A stretch of DNA of 64,000 bases from Pseudomonas viridiflava (lineage in GTDB: Bacteria; Pseudomonadota; Gammaproteobacteria; Pseudomonadales; Pseudomonadaceae). The notes beneath the pieces were generated by a model. That model was not told the DNA's origin and did no database searches. It saw nothing but the letters and a program-made list of their open reading frames with translations. Both the position numbers and the translations under genes were made by a program. Numbering within the stretch: position 1 is the stretch's first letter; each line of letters starts with the position of its first letter. This document shows positions 19,610 through 33,200 of this stretch, one piece after another. The DNA is taken from assembly GCF_900589395.1 (NCBI RefSeq), contig NZ_UUIS01000092.1:1-64000 (forward strand), read 5' to 3'.

Positions 19610-21007
19610 TTAAACAGTAGCCACGGCCGCCTGCACCGCCCTGGCAAAAATCCTTGCCACTTCATCGACCTGCTCGCTGGTAATGATCAGCGGCGGCAGG
19701 AAGCGCACCACGCTGCTGTGGCGTCCGCCCAGTTCCAGGATCAGGCCGCGCTTGAGGCACTGGTGCTGGATGCGGCCGGCCAGGGCGCCGTCGGCGGGCG
19801 GGTGGCCTTGGGCGTCGGGCTGGCCATGCGGGTCGACCACTTCGACGCCGAGCATCAGGCCCAGGCCGCGCACATCGCCCAGCTGCGGTACCTGTTGTTG
19901 CAGCGCCAGCAAGTGGTCACGCAGGCGCTGGCCGACCGTGGCGGCATGACCGGCCAGGTTGTGTTCCACGATGTAGCGAATCACCGCGGAGCCGGCGGCC
20001 ATGGCCATCTGGTTGCCGCGGAAGGTGCCGGCATGCGCGCCCGGCTGCCAGCTGTCGAGCCCGTCCTGGTAGACCATCACCGCCAGCGGCAGGCTGCCGC
20101 CGATGGCCTTGGACATCACCACCACGTCCGGCACGATGCCGGCGTGCTCGAAGGCAAACAGCTTGCCGGTGCGGCCAAAGCCGGTCTGGATCTCGTCGAT
20201 GATCAGCGCGATCTTGTGCCGGGCGGTGATTTCGCGCAGGCCGCGCAACCAGGTGTTGGCCGCCGGAATAACACCGGCTTCGCCCTGCACCGCCTCGACG
20301 ATGACCGCCGCCGGCAGTTGCACGCCGCTTTCCGGGTCACTGAACAGGTTGTCCAGGTAATGCAGGTTGGTCTTCACCCCCGCCTCGCCGCCCTGGCCGA
20401 ACGGGCAGCGGTAGTCGTAAGGGAACGGCATGAACTGCACGCCGGTGCTGAGCAGCGCGCCCAGCGGGGTCTTGGCCTTGAGGTTGCCCATCAGGCTCAG
20501 CGCGCCCTGGCTCATGCCGTGGTAGCCGCCATGGAAGGCAATGACCGTGCTGCGGCCGGTAGCAATGCGCACCAGTTTCAGCGCCGCCTCCACCGCGTCG
20601 GTGCCGGTCGGGCCGGTGAACTGGATCTTCGCCCTGGCGGCAAAGGCCGGTGGCAGGATGGCGAACAGGTCCTGGACAAAGCGGTCCTTGACCGGCGTGC
20701 TCAGGTCCAGGGTGTGCAGCGGCAGTTCATCGTCAAGCACCTGGCGAATGGCATCGGTGATCACCGGGTGGTTATGCCCCAGCGCCAGGGTGCCGGCACC
20801 GGCCAGGCAGTCGATGAAGGTGCGGCCTTCGACGTCCTCGACATACAGGCCCCGGGCGCGCTTGAGCGCCAGCGGAATCCGCCGCGGGTAACTGCGCGCG
20901 TTGGACTCCTGCTGTTTTTGCCGGGCCAGGATCGGGTTGTCCTCGAACCGGTAGTCCTTTTCTTCGTCGTGGGCCTTGATCGGGCTTTCGGCAAACGCTG
21001 TGCTCAT
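19610..21007 (-). CDS. pvdH: L-2,4-diaminobutyrate:2-oxoglutarate aminotransferase
   Basis: A class III PLP-dependent aminotransferase of 465 residues that makes L-2,4-diaminobutyrate from aspartate semialdehyde and glutamate. Diaminobutyrate is the third residue of the pyoverdine chromophore precursor, activated by the last PvdL module. Visible family features are FTGPTGTDAVEAALK (cofactor phosphate binding), AFHGGYHGMSQGAL, the DEIQTGFGRTG segment holding the cofactor-binding Asp, and the Schiff-base Lys in VVMSKAIGG. The ATG at 21007 has AGGAG seven bases upstream. It follows pvdL on the same strand but is separated by a 200-base gap that holds a REP doublet, and no clear PvdS promoter was found there, so read-through from pvdL is the simplest assumption. 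Confidence 0.95.
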   Translation of the reverse strand: MSTAFAESPIKAHDEEKDYRFEDNPILARQKQQESNARSYPRRIPLALKRARGLYVEDVEGRTFIDCLAGAGTLALGHNHPVITDAIRQVLDDELPLHTLDLSTPVKDRFVQDLFAILPPAFAARAKIQFTGPTGTDAVEAALKLVRIATGRSTVIAFHGGYHGMSQGALSLMGNLKAKTPLGALLSTGVQFMPFPYDYRCPFGQGGEAGVKTNLHYLDNLFSDPESGVQLPAAVIVEAVQGEAGVIPAANTWLRGLREITARHKIALIIDEIQTGFGRTGKLFAFEHAGIVPDVVVMSKAIGGSLPLAVMVYQDGLDSWQPGAHAGTFRGNQMAMAAGSAVIRYIVEHNLAGHAATVGQRLRDHLLALQQQVPQLGDVRGLGLMLGVEVVDPHGQPDAQGHPPADGALAGRIQHQCLKRGLILELGGRHSSVVRFLPPLIITSEQVDEVARIFARAVQAAVATV

Positions 21008-21093
21008 GGGTGCGCTCCTGAATGATGTGAAAAACCTTGGAAAATTCCACTGTGTCCCTGATACAACGCTATTGCCTGGCCAACAGAGACCCG

Positions 21094-21200
21094 GTAGGAG
21101 CGCGCTTGCCCGCGACCGGCTGCGCAGCAGTCGTAAAATTGTGGCGTTTCATCAATTTTGCGAGCGCTGCGCACTCGGTCGCGGGCAAGCGCGCTCCTAC
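21094..21200. repeat. REP doublet (REPIN) between pvdL and pvdH
   Basis: Outer arms GTAGGAGCGCGCTTGCCC and its inverted copy bound a less GC-rich spacer (GTCGTAAAATTGTGGCG and neighbours). The whole element can form one long hairpin. Confidence 0.85.
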
Positions 21201-21213
21201 ACAGGGGTCACCG

Positions 21214-24200
21214 TTACAGCGCCTCCAGGCGGGCCATCAGGTCGTCGAGGGCGCTGACTTTCTGTTCGGTCAGAGCCGCGCCGTCGAGTTGTTCGATGTG
21301 GCGGGCCAGTTCCTGCACCGTGCTGCACTCGAACATCGCCCGCAGCGGGACGCTGCGTTGCAGGGTCTGCTGCACGCGCGAGGCAATTTGCGTGGCCAGC
21401 AGCGAATGCCCGCCCAGGTCAAAGAAGTTGTCGGTGACGCCGACCCGCTCCACGCCCAGCACCTCGCGCCAGATGCGCGCCAGGGTGGTTTCCAGTTCGG
21501 TGGTCGGGGCCTGATAGTCGCCGGCGCTGAATTCCAGGGACGGCAGGGCCTTGCGGTCGAGCTTGCCGTTGGGGTTGAGCGGCAGCCTGTCCAGTACCTG
21601 CCAGTGGCGCGGCACCATGTACTCGGGCAGGTGCCGGGCCAGGTGCGCCTTGAGCGCGTCAAGGTCCGGCGCCGTGCCCTTGCCGACCACATAGCCCACC
21701 AGGTACTGGCCGGTGGCAGTGTGTTGCGCGGCCACGGCGGCGTCGTGTACGTCTGGCCACTGGCGCAGGCGCGCTTCGATTTCGCCCAGCTCGATGCGGT
21801 AGCCGCGAATCTTCACCTGATGGTCGACGCGGCCGACGTACTCCAGCACGCCATCGTTGCGACGCCGGGCCAGGTCGCCGCTGCGGTACAGGCGCTCACC
21901 CGGCGCACCGAACGGATCGGGCAGGTACGCCGCCGCCGTGCGCGCCGGATCGTTGAGGTAGCCACGGCCCACCCCGGTACCGGCGATGAACAGCTCGCCC
22001 TGGGCCAGGGTCGCCACCGGTTGCAATTCATCGTCGAGCAGGTACAGGCGATTGTTGTCGGTCGGCGTGCCGATCGGCAGGTAGCTACCGGCAGTGGACG
22101 CCTGATCCACCGGGAACAACGCCACGTCATCGGAGCACTCGGCCGGGCCGTAGGCATTAACCAGGGTGATCGCCGGGTAGCGCTGCAACCACTGTTGAGC
22201 CAGCGCCGGTGGCATGGCCTCACCCGTAGGCAGCAGCCAGCGCAGTCGATCCAGCGCCGCCGGCGGCTCGGCGAGCAGGCTCTGGATCAGTGACGGCACG
22301 CTTTCGAGCACGCTGATGCCAGTGTCCTGTACATGGCGCAACAAGGCGGCCGGGTCATGGGCGATCAGGTCCGGCACGATCTCGACTCGCGCACCGCACA
22401 GGGCAGCAGCGAGGAACTGCCACACCGAAATGTCGAAGCTTTGCGAGGCGGTCTGGGCGATCACCGACTGTTCGTCCAGCTTGAAGTACGGCACCTTGCT
22501 CAGCTGGTTATTGAGCATGCCCGCCTGCTGCACCGCCACGCCCTTGGGCACGCCGGTGGAGCCGGAGGTGTAGATCACGTACGCCAGGTGCTGGCCGGTC
22601 ACGGCGATGTTCGGGGACGAGTCATCGCCCTCGCCGGCCTGGAGGTCTTCCCAGACCAGCAAGCGCGGCCGGCCACCGGCACAGCCCAGTTCTTCAAGCA
22701 GTTCTTCGGCCTGCGCACGGCAGGCCTGGCTGCACATCAGAACCGGCGTGGCGCTGGTGTCGATGATCTGCGCCAGGCGCTGTGGCGGGTGTGCCGGGTC
22801 CAGCGGCAGGTAGCCGGCGCCGGCCTTGAAGGTGCCGATCATCATGCCCAGCAACGGCAGGCTGCGCTCGGCCAGCAGCGCCACGGGCTGGTCGGGTTGC
22901 ACCCCGGCCGCCCGCAAGGCATGGCCCAGGCGATTGGCGTACCGATCAAGCTGCCCGTAGCGCCACTGCTCGCCCAGGCAGGTGGCGGCGATGCGCTCGG
23001 GGTGCGCGGCCACACGGGCTTCGAACAGCGGCACATAGCCCTGTTGCAGCGGGTACTCGCGCTCGCTGCGGTTGCAGTCGTCGATCAGGAAGCGGCGCTC
23101 GTTATCGGCCACCAGCGCCAGCGCCGAGAAGTCCTGGTCGAAGCCGTCGGCCAGGGCCAGCAGCAGGCGCTGGAAGTCGCCCAGCAACCGCTCGATGGTC
23201 GGGGCGTCGAAGAAGCGCCGGTCGTAGGACAGGTGCAGGCCCAGGTCGTCGCCGGGGTAGCAGACCACGGTCAGCGGGTAGTTGGTGTGGGTACGGCCGG
23301 AACCTGAGCGGGCATTGAGGCCTTCGGCGCCTTGCAGCACGGTGGCGTCCACCGGGGCGTTCTCGAACACGAACAGGCTGTCGAACAGCGGCTGGCCCTT
23401 GGGCAGTTCGCTGCACTCCTGAATGCTCACCAGCGGCAGGTGCTCATGCTCGCGCAGCGCCAGGTTGCGCTCGAACAGTTGCTGCAACCACTGGCGCACG
23501 CTCAGGCGCTCACCGGCGGCCGGCATCGGCACCCGCAGCGGAATACTGTTGATGAACAGGCCGACGCAATTTTGCATCTGCGGCAGGCTCGCCGGCCGGC
23601 CGGCCACGGTAACGCCGAACAGCACGTCGCGCTCGCCACTGTAGCGACGTAGCACCAGCGACCAGGCCGCTTGCGCGAAGGTGTTGACGGTCAACTGATG
23701 CGCTTGCGCCAGTTCCTTCAGGCGCAGGCCTTGCTCAGGCAGCAGGCGGCTGTAGGCATCGCCCACCTGCATGCCGCCGTTGTCGTGCAGGATCGGCCGG
23801 TCGCAGGGGATCAGCGTCGGGCGTTCGAAGCCGCTCAGCGCCTGACGCCAGTACGTACTGGATTGCTCCAGGCCCTGGTGATGCAGCCAGGCAATGAACT
23901 CGCGGTAGCGCGGCGGCGCGCTCAGGTTGGCCTCGCGGCCTTCGCCCAGCGCCTGATAGAAAGCGAAGAAGTCGCCCATCATGATCGAGCGGCACCAGGC
24001 ATCGATGAGGATGTGGTGGTTGCTCATGATGAACCAGTGGCGATCGGCGGCCAGGCGAATCAGGCGCAAGCGCAGCGGCGGCGTTTGCAGCAGATCGAAG
24101 CCGGCCAGGCGCTCGGTTTCGAGCAGGTTTTGCAGGCGGTCTTCATGGCCGTCGACGGGCAGGTCGCTCCAGTCGAGGAACTCGACGCCGTCACCGTCGC

Positions 24201-27200
24201 CGCGATGGATGATCTGTAGCATTTGCTCACCGGTGTTCCACACGAACGAGGCACGCAGCGCTTCGTGGCGGGCCACGACCAGACGCCAGGCACGCTCGAA
24301 GCGTGGTACATCCAGCACGCTGTCGATGCTGTAGCGGTCCTGCATGAAGTAGATGCCGGTGCCGGCTTCCAGCAGGGTGTGCAGCAGCATGCCCTCCTGC
24401 ATCGGGGTCAGCGGGAAAATGTCGTCGATGGCGTTGAACGGCAGCGGCAAGGCGTCCAGCTGCGGCTGGCCCAGGTGCGCCAGCGGGAAGTCCGATGGCG
24501 TGATGCCGCCGGCCTCGGGTGCAACACAGTGGGCGATCAGTGCGCGCAGTTCGGACTGATAGGCAGCGGCCAGACGCTCGATGGTTTCCGGGCGGAACAG
24601 CTTGTCGCTGAAGGTCCAGCGCAGGGTCAGCTCGCCGCCGTACACCTGACCGTCGACGCTCAGCCAGTTCGGCAGTGCGGCATCCGGCGCATGCTGTGCA
24701 CCGCCCGCCTCGTCCAGCGGACGCAACAGCGCGTCGGCAGCAAAGCCCTGGTCGAACTGGCCCAGGTAATTGAAGGTGATCCGCGCTTCGGGCAATTCAG
24801 CCATGACGCGACGGCTGTACGCGTCGGCCAGATAGCGGAGCACACCGTGCCCCAGGCCCTTGTGCGGTACGCCGCGCAGGTTTTCCTTGATGGCCTTGAG
24901 GCTGGCGCCCGGATCACTGGCCGGCGTCAGGCGCAGCGGGTAGGCGCTGGTGAACCAGCCCACCGTGCGGCTCAGGTCGATGTCGTCGAACAGCTCTTCG
25001 CGGCCGTGGCCTTCAAGCTGCACCAGTGCCGAGTCTTGCCCGGTCCAGGCACACAGGGTGCGCGCCAGCGCGGTGAGCAGCAGGTCATCGACCCGTGCGC
25101 GGTAGGCTTGCGGGGCCTGGTTGAGCAACTGGCGGGTGGTGTCGGCGTCCAGGGTCAGGCTGACCCGGCGCGCATCGCGTTCCAGGTTCGGCTCACCGCT
25201 GAAATCACGCGGCAGCTCGCCGTTTGCACCTTGCAACTGCGCCTGCCACCAGCCCAGTTCTTCGCGCAGCGACTCGCTGCCGGCATAGGCTTGCAGGCGG
25301 CCGGCCCAGTCACGCAGCGAACTGGTCTTGGCCGGCAGGTTGATTGTCTGGCCCTGTTCCAGTTGGCGATAAACCGTTTGCAGGTCCTCAAGCAGCACCC
25401 GCCACGACACGCCGTCCACCGCCAGGTGATGGATGGCCAGCAGCAGACGCTGCGGCGCGCCCGGCACCAGCACCGCACGCAGCAGCGGGCCGTGTTGCAG
25501 GTCGAGGCTGTGCTGGGCCTGTTCGAACAGCGCAAGACGCTGCGCCGCATCCGCCGCCTCATGCACCCAGAGCAGCGCCTGGGTGGCATCGTGCGCCACG
25601 TACTCGGCCTTTGCCAGTGCGTTAAAGCGCAGGCGCAGAGCGTCGTGATGGGCCACCAGTGCTTGCAGGGCCTGCTCCAGCAGCGGCGCTTGCAACGGCT
25701 GGGCGCTTTGCAGCAGCAGCGACTGGTTCCAGTGCTGTGGCTGGCGTTGCGCCTGCTCGAAGAACCAGTGCTGGATCGGCGTCAATGCCGTTTCGCCCAG
25801 CACCGGGCCCTGATCGATACTCAGGCGCTGGCTCTGTTTGGCAGCAGCGGCCAGGGTGCGCACGGTCTGGTGCAGGAACAGGTCCTTGGCGCTGAAATGC
25901 ACCCCGGCCTGCCGCGCACGGCTGACCACTTGAATCGACAGAATCGAGTCGCCGCCCAGTGAGAAGAAGTTGTCGTCGATGCCGATGCGCGGCACGCCGA
26001 GCACCGATTGCCAGACCTCGGCCAGGCTCTGCTCGACCGGGTTGCGCGGCGCTTGATAGTCGTTCTGTGCGGCAGCCAGGTCCGGCTGCGGCAGCGCACG
26101 GCGGTCGAGCTTGCCGTTGGCGGTCAGCGGGAAGCGCTCCAGCAGCATCAGGTGCGCGGGCACCATGTGCTCGGGCAACGCGATCAGCAGCTGTGCTTTC
26201 AGCTCGGCAATCAGCTCATCGTTAGCCTGCGCCGACTCGGCCAGCAGGTAACCGACCAGTTGCTTGCCGGACGGGCCGTCAAGCGCCAGCACCACTGCTT
26301 CACGGACGTCTTCATGGGCCAGCAGGCTGGCTTCGATTTCGCCCAGTTCGATGCGGAAACCGCGCACCTTGACCTGCTGGTCGATACGCCCGAGGTATTC
26401 CAGCTGGCCGTCGCGGCCCTGGCGCACCAGGTCGCCGGTGCGGTACAGACGCCCGCCTTCGGTGCTGAACGGATCAGCCACAAAGCGTTCGGCACTCAGG
26501 CCGGCGCGGCCCAGATACCCCCGCGCCAGGCCGTAGCCGCCGACATACAGCTCACCACTGGCACCGGCCGGCACCAGCGCCAGGTCGGCGTCCAGCACAT
26601 ACAACTGGCGGGCGCCGACGACACAGCCGATCGGCACGCTGCCCAGCCCTTGCGGCAGCTCATCAGGCGCGGCACACGCAGTGGGCATGACCACGGTTTC
26701 GGTCGGGCCGTAGGCGTTGAATACGGTCTGCGGGCTGAAGCTGTCGCGCAGGGTGTGCAAGTGCTCCGCGGTCAGCGCTTCGCCGCCGGTGATGATCAGG
26801 CGTACCGGCAGTTGCTCGTCGTGGCTGCGCAGCCACTGCGCCAGTTGCCCGCCGTAGCTGGGCGTAAAGCCCAGCACGTTGATATTGTGCGTGCGAATCA
26901 GACCGCAGATCGACTCGGCGTCCCACTGGTCCTGTTCGCGCAGCACCACTTCAGCACCGAACAGCAGCGGCACCAGCAGGCGCTCGGTGGCGGCGTCGAA
27001 GTTGATCGAATAGAAATGCAGCTCGCAGTCGGCCGGGTTAGTGCCGAACCGTTCGCCCACGGCCTGGCAGTGCATGGCCAGCGGGCCGTGTTCCACGGCC
27101 ACGCCCTTGGGCTGCCCGGTGGATCCGGAGGTGTAGATCAGGTACGCCAGGTGCGCCGGCTGACAGCGCTCGACCGGGTCGTCGCTCGGGTAACCCGCCA

Positions 27201-30200
27201 GCGCCGGGCGGTCCTGCTCCAGGCTCCAGGCCTGGACATTTGCAGGCAGCGGCGCCAGTTGTTCGAACACGGCGTCGTGGCTCAACAGCACGTGGATGCC
27301 ACTGTCTTCGATCATGTAGCGCAGGCGCTGCAGCGGGTATTGCGGGTCCAGCGGCACATAGGCGCCCCCGGCCTTGAGCACCGCCAACAGGCCGACCACC
27401 ATGTCCAGCGAGCGGCGCAGGGCCAGGCCCACGCGCACTTCGGGGCCGACGCCCAGTTCGATCAGTCGATGCGCCAGGCGGTTGGCCCGGGCATTGAGTT
27501 CGGCGTAGGTCAGCGACTCGCCGGCGCAGGTCAGCGCCCGGCCGTACGGCGTGGCCTGGACCTGACGCTGGAACAGCGCCGCCACGCCGGGCGGGGTTTC
27601 GTTCAGCGCCGGACCACGACCGCTGTCGAGCAAGGCCTGGCGTTCAGAAAAGGTCAGCAGCGGCAGTTCGCTCAGGCGTGTGTCCGGTGCATCGAGCATG
27701 GCGCGCAGCAATTGTTGCCAGTGCCCGGCCATGGCTTCGATGCGCTCGGCGTTGAACAGGTCGGTGCTGTAGGTCAGGCAGCAGCGCAGTTGCGCGTCGA
27801 AGTCGGTGACTTCCAGGTTGAGGTCGAACTTGGTGGCGCGGGCATCGTTGACCAGGTAGTCGACCTGCACGCCGCCGGCCAGTGCACGCTGCTGCTGGAA
27901 TTCCCAGCGCTGCACATTGCACATCACCTGGAACAGCGGGTTGAACGCGGCGCTGCGTTGCGGGTGCAGGGCTTCGACCAGATGGTCGAACGGAATGTCC
28001 TGGTGCGACTGGCCGTCGATGGCCACCTGGCGCACCTGATCGAGCAGTTCGCTGACGCGCATCTGCCCGTGCGGCTGGATGCGCAGCACCTGGGTATTGA
28101 GGAACGCACCGATCAGCCCTTCGCTTTCCGGGCGAATGCGGTTGGCCAGCGGCACGCCGATGCGCAGGTCGTCCTGACCGCCGTAGCGGTACAGCAACAG
28201 GCTCAGGGCGGCGGTCATGGTCATGAACAGGGTCAGGCCGCGCTCGCGGTTGAAGCGGCTGACCTGATGGGCCAGTGCCTCATCCAGGTCGAAGCGGTAC
28301 AGCTCGCCACGATGGCTCTGCACCGCAGGCCGTGGCCGGTCGGTGGGCAGGCTCAGCAGCGGTTGCTCGCCACCCAGTTGCGCCAGCCAGTACTCGCGCT
28401 GGCGGTGCAGCTCGCCGGCTTCAAGCCACTGGCGATGCCAGGCGCTGTAGTCCAGGTATTGCACCGGCAGCGGTGCCAGTGGTGATTCACGGCCTTCGAC
28501 GAAGGCGCCATACAGCGCCGACAGTTCCCGGGCAAAGATGTCCATCGCCCAGCCTTCGGTGACGATATGGTGCAGGGTGATCAGCAGGTGATGTTCCTGC
28601 TCGCCGCTGCGCACAAGACAGACGCGCAGCAACGGGCCGCGCTCCAGGTCGAACGGCGCATGCGCCTGTTCATCGGCCAGGCGTTCGATGCGCGCTTGTC
28701 GCTCGGCGGGCAACTGTGCGCGGATGTCCCGTTGCGCCATGCGCACATCGGACTGCGCCGCCACGCGCTGCCAGGGCTTGCCGTCCTCGCTGGGGAAGGT
28801 GGTGCGCAGGCTTTCGTGGCGCGCAATCAACGCCTGTAAGGCGCGCTCGAACGCCGGCACCTCCAGCGCGCCACGCAAGCGCGCCATGCCGCCGACGTTG
28901 TACGCCGGGCTGTCCGGGTCCAGTTGCCAGAGGAACCACATGCGCTGCTGCGAGTACGACAGCGGCACGCGCAGGTTGCGGTCGATCAGCGCAATGGCGC
29001 CCTGGCGGTCGACCAGGCCATCGGCCTGCGCCCTGGCCACCCAGGCGGCAAAAGCCTCCAGGGTGCGCGACTCGAACAGGCTGCGCAGCGGCAACTCGAC
29101 ACCGAAGGCCTGCCGCGCACGGGAGACAATGCGCGTGGCCAGCAAGGAGTGCCCGCCCAGTTCGAAGAAGTCGTCATCGAGGCCGATCTGTTCCAGCTCG
29201 AGCATGTCGCTCCAGATCGCCGCCAGTGCGCGTTCCAGATCGTTGCGCGGCGCACGGTACTCACGCTGCGCGGCCTGCGGTTGCGGCAAGGCGCGGCGGT
29301 CGAGTTTGCCGTTCGGGGTCAGCGGCAGTTCCGCCAGACGCAGCACATGGGCGGGGATCATCGGCTCGGGCAGGCTTTCGCCCAGTGCCGTGCGAATGCG
29401 CCGGGCCAGCGCCACCGGCGACTCGTCGCCGTCGGTCACCACATACGCCAGCAACTGCCCGCCACCGGTACCTTCACCGAGGATCACCACCGCCTGGCGT
29501 ATGCCGGGCTGCACGAGCAGGGCGTTGCGGATTTCGTCCAGTTCGATGCGTATGCCACGCAGCTTGACCTGTTCGTCCTGGCGGCCGAGGCAGTCCAGCG
29601 CCCCGTCGCCGCGCCAGCACGCCAGGTCGCCGCTGCGGTACACCCGCTGGCCGTCTTCAGCCGGCACAAAGCGGCTGGCGGTCAGCGCCGGCTGGCCCAG
29701 GTAGCCACGCGCCAGGGCGCTGCCGCCCAGCAACAATTCGCCCCGGGCGCCGGTAGGTGCCAGTTGCCAGTCGGCCTCGCGAATTTCGGTGACCACATTG
29801 CTCAACGGCCGGCCGATCGGCACCCGTGGGCCGTTCTCTGCGCCGCAGGTCCAGTGGGTGACGTTGATCGCACTTTCGGTCGGGCCGTAGCGGTTATGCA
29901 GCGCCACATGCGCCAAGCGCTGCCGGATGCGCCGGCACAGTTCGGCCGGCAGCGCCTCGCCACCGGAGAACAAATGCCGCAGGCTGGCGCAGTGCTCGAC
30001 CTGATCTTCGTCGATGAACAATTGCAGCAGCGGCGGCACGAAGTGCAGCAGGGTCACGCTGTGTTCGATCACCAGCTCTACCAGCCGCTGCGGGTCGCGG
30101 TGTTCGCCATTGGCGGCCAGCACCAGCTGGCTGCCCGAGATCAACGGCAGCAAGCATTCCCACAGCGAAACGTCGAAGCTCAGTGGCGCCTTTTGCAGCA

Positions 30201-33200
30201 GCACGTCAGTCGGGCCGACCGCATATTCGCGCTGCATCCAGTCCAGGCGCTCGACCAATGCGCCGTAGCTGTTGCCGACCGCCTTGGGCTGGCCGGTGGA
30301 GCCGGAGGTGTAGATCACGTAGGCCAGGGTGTGCGGGTGTACGTCGATGGCAGGTGCGCTGTCGGCGCCCGGGCTGCGGGCGACATCGTCCAGCGCCAAG
30401 GTGACGATGCGGGCCGGTACGTCGAAGGTGTCCAGCACCTGTTGCTGGCCCAGCAGAAAAGCAATGGCACTGTCGGCGAGCATGTACTGCAAGCGCTCAC
30501 GCGGGTAATCCGGGTCCAGCGGCACATAGGCAGCGCCGGCCTTGACGAGGGCAACCACCGCGATCATCAGCTCCAGCGAACGCTCGGCCAGCACGCCGAC
30601 GCGCACTTCCGGGCCGACGCCTTGCGCTTGCAGACGCAGCGCCAGGTGGTTGGCCTGGCGGTCCAGTTCGGCGTAGCTCAGTGACTGGCCGGCAAAGCTC
30701 AATGCGGTTTGCCCCGGTGTGCGGGCGGCTTGCAGCGACAGGCGCTGCGCCAGTTGCCAGCCCGGTTGCGGCTGCGGATTGCGGCCCCAGCGGTGCAGTT
30801 GCCGGGACTCTTGTTCAGCCAGCAACGGCAGGTCGCCGAGTGCCTGGCCGGGGTCGGCGCAGACCTGCTCCAGCAGGCGGACAAAATGCCCGGCGAAACG
30901 CTGGATGGTCGCCGCGTCGAACAGCGCGACAGCGTAGTCGAACGACAGGCGGATGCGCCCTTGCGGGTCTTCTTCGCTGTGCAGTTGCAGGTCGCACTTG
31001 GCCTCGCGGCTGTGCCACGGCAGCTCGTCGGCCAGCAGGCCGGGCAAGCGTTTGAGGGCTTCGGTGTTGCGTTGCAGGTGGTTGAACATCACCTCGAAAC
31101 CGGCTGCATCGCCGAGGGCAGCGGTAACCTGCTCGTAGTCGATCGTCTGATTGGCCTGGGCCGCTTGCACCCGGGCGCTGACCGCCGTCAGCAGGCTAAG
31201 GAAATCCTGGCGTGAATCGAGCGGCGAACGCAGCACCTGGGTGTTGATGAAGAAGCCGATAAGGCCCTGGGTTTCCAGCAGCGGCCGGTTGGCATTGGGC
31301 ACCCCGACGCGAATGTCGTACTGGCCGGTGTAGCGGTGCAGCAAGGCCTGGAACGCGGCCAGCAACAGGCTGAACGTGCTGACCTGGCGGCTGCGCGCCA
31401 GCCCCTGCACGCGCTCGCACAGTGCGTTGTCCAGGCGCAGGCTCAGACGCTCGGCGGCCGAGGGTGTGGCGCTGCGCGGACGGTCCAGCGGCAGCGCCAG
31501 CGGCTCGCGCTCGCCCTCCAGCGCCTCGCGCCAGTAGCCGAGCTGGCGCTGTTGTTCGCCGGCATCGAGCGTGTCGCGCTGCCAGGCGGCGTAGTCGGCG
31601 TACTGGATGCCCAGCGGCGCCAGCTGCGGGTCCTGGCCCTGGCTGTAGCCGGCGTACAGGCGAGCGAATTCGTCCAGCACAATGCCCAGCGACCAGCCGT
31701 CGGCGACGATGTGGTGCAGGGTCACCAGCAGCCGATGATCCTCTTCGTCGAGGCTGACCAGCTTGATGCGCAGCAGCGGGCCATGCTCCAGGTCGAAGCG
31801 GTGCCGGGCCTCGGCCTCCTGGATGGCACAGGCGCGGTGTTCGCGCTCGGCGGCCGGCTGTGCGCTCAGGTCTTCGCGCAGCAGCGTCCAGCCACTGCCG
31901 GGCAGGATGCGTTGCAGGCCGATGCCGTCCTGTTGCCCAAAGTGCGTGCGCAGGGCTTCGTGGCGCGCGATCAGGGTGGCGAAGGCGCGCTCGACCGCCG
32001 CCACATCCAGTTCACCGCGCAGGCGCAGGCCGCCAGGGATGTTGTAGGCCACGCTGTCCGGTTGCAGTTGCCAGAGGAACCACAGGCGGTTCTGCGCCGC
32101 CGACTGGATCAGGGCGCCGTCGCGCGGCACCCGCGCAATGCCGGTGGCCGGTGCACGGCGACCTTCGACAGCGGCGGTGAATTGCGCCAGGGTCGGGGCC
32201 TCGTAGAGCGTGCGCAGTTGCACGTCCAGGCCCAGTTCGTCACGCAGCTCGGCGACCATCTGGATCGCCTGGATCGAGTTGCCGCCCAGGCCGAAAAAAC
32301 TGGCCTCGGGGTCCAGGCTCTCGACCTTGAGGGCGTGGCACCAGGCACGCTGTATGCGTAGAGCCTGTGTTGGCGGGCTGGTCGCCTGCACGGCGCTGGC
32401 CGTGTCGCCCAGGCGCCACAGGGTCAGCGCCTGCAGGGTGCCGTCCTTGAACTGCGCGGCGCAGGCCGAGCGCTGCAACTTGCCGCTGGAGGTCTTGGGC
32501 AGGCTGCCCGGTTCCAGCAGGGCCACCAGCGCCGGGGCTTCGTGATGCACCTCGGCGACGGCCTGGCGAATCTGTTCGATCAACTGCCCGGGCGCTTGCT
32601 GGCTGTGCGCGCGGCGTCCGACCTCGGCGGCAACGCCAAAGGATTCGACGCCGTCGTGCTGCACGGCAAACACCGCGACCCGGCCCTTGCGCACCGCGTC
32701 GATGTGGCGTTCGACGGTGCGCTCGATGTCTTGCGGGTAGAGGTTCTGGCCGCGCACGATCAGCATGTCCTTGAGTCGCCCGCTGACGTACAGCTGGCCC
32801 TGATGCATAAAGCCCAGGTCACCGGTGCGCAGCCAGTGGCCGCCGTCACGGGTGAAAAACGCCTTGGCGGTGGCCTCGGGGTTGCGCCAGTACCCGGCGG
32901 CGATGCTCGGCCCGCTGCTGCAGATTTCGCCGACCCGGCCTTCACCCAGCGCTTCGCCGGTCGCCGTATCGACGATCAGCACCGGGTGCTCCGGCTGTGG
33001 CCAGCCGCAGCTGGCCAGGGTGCTGCCCTGCCCCGGCACCGCCCGGTGCGCGCCCAGCGCCTCGATGTCCAGGTGCAGCGTGTCGATGCCCTGCCCCGGC
33101 CGGCTGCCGGTGACGAACAGCGTGGCCTCGGCCAGGCCGTAGCTGGCCAGGTAGTTGTTCGCATCGAAACCGCAGGCAGCAAAGCGTGCGGCAAAGTCCT

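Noticed and set aside
21008..21213. A PvdS promoter for pvdH
   Set aside because: No TAAAT-like element with CGT at 16-17 bases was found on the minus strand; the gap is mostly a REP doublet.
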